The notes beneath the pieces were generated by a model that worked only from the letters and a program-made list of their open reading frames with translations, had not been told where the DNA came from and made no database searches. 64,000 nt of DNA from Pelagicoccus sp. SDUM812002 (lineage in GTDB: Bacteria > Verrucomicrobiota > Verrucomicrobiia > Opitutales > Opitutaceae): the NCBI RefSeq assembly GCF_031127835.1, contig NZ_JARXHX010000012.1:108467-172466 (forward strand). The letters are read 5' to 3'. A program made the translations under genes and the position numbers. Positions 63,776 through 64,000 of this stretch are shown here, one piece after another (position 1 is the first letter of the stretch; each line of letters begins with the position of its first letter).

Positions 63776-64000
63776 AATACTTGATCGATCAACGGCGACG
63801 ACACCCTAGCCAAAAAAACACCGCGAACCATCCTCCAATCGATTCGCTCCGTCAATAAAACACAGCGCGCCAGCGATCTCGCTAAAAGCTGAAGGGCAAC
63901 GAGTAAGAGCAATCGCGGAGCAAGCCGCTACGCGGTGCAGCCTCATCGCTCGCCTCCCTCCTGCCCGGCGTTCGAGAACAGCAGCGCCGGAGAGCCCAGC
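63776..64000. other. window-edge region without a supported gene
   Basis: 225 bases upstream of the membrane protein gene. On the minus strand an open frame enters from the edge and stops at 63943; only 18 codons are visible, too few to judge. I see no RNA gene or hairpin. Confidence 0.4.

Noticed and set aside
63943..64000. End of an upstream minus-strand gene entering at the window edge
   Set aside because: Only 18 codons are visible, without a motif; not enough to call.

Overview
The window is a bacterial chromosome segment of medium to high GC content. The protein set points to the PVC group, most likely Verrucomicrobiota (an Opitutales-like lineage). The indications are an LL-diaminopimelate aminotransferase (dapL) route to lysine and peptidoglycan, an EF-Tu with an unusual switch I, secreted beta-propeller sensor kinases, and Gram-negative envelope genes (lnt, lipoproteins, TolQ/ExbD). 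The lineage is inferred from recollection of gene content; no 16S rRNA gene is present.

Layout. 1-4.7 kb: the end of an ATP-grasp/alpha-E protein with its transglutaminase partner, a GntP-type permease and a rhodanese-YceI fusion. 4.7-11 kb (minus strand): two divergent Hsp70-like ATPases and a DUF2760 membrane protein, preceded by a CdaZ/DacZ-like diadenylate cyclase homologue. 11-13.8 kb: malonyl-CoA decarboxylase and an exported deiminase. 14-26.7 kb (minus strand): a classic transcription/translation block, tRNA-Thr - tuf - tRNA-Trp - secE - nusG - rplK - rplA - rplJ - rplL - rpoB - rpoC, closed by a strong terminator. 26.7-31.4 kb: a TPR / TolQ / ExbD / orphan membrane protein operon. 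31.4-36.3 kb: dUTPase, an Arg-rich disordered protein, ruvB, a DUF4136 lipoprotein and dapL. 36.4-40.1 kb: nitroreductase, nadB, nadA and tRNA-Leu. 40.2-40.6 kb: an intergenic tandem pair of related, apparently independently promoted and terminated ~80-nt RNA units. 40.6-48.3 kb: rsmE, a lipoyl/E3-binding/KAS III fusion, pyrG, a PfkB kinase, a decayed histidine kinase and a BaiN/HI0933-like flavoprotein. 48.3-57.4 kb: two paralogous periplasmic-propeller sensor kinases flanking a coiled-coil lipoprotein and an M32 carboxypeptidase. 57.4-63.8 kb: VanZ-like protein, small lipoprotein, proA, lnt and a large polytopic membrane protein.

Most is core housekeeping. The most unusual items are (i) the 522-aa protein at 41886-43454, which joins an E2-type lipoyl domain and a peripheral-subunit-binding domain to a complete ketoacyl synthase III, suggesting fatty-acid priming directly from acyl-dihydrolipoamide; and (ii) the tandem small-RNA pair at 40281-40593, with a 22/23-nt conserved box and compensatory changes in the terminator stems. 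No insertion sequence, phage, CRISPR array or rRNA gene was seen.
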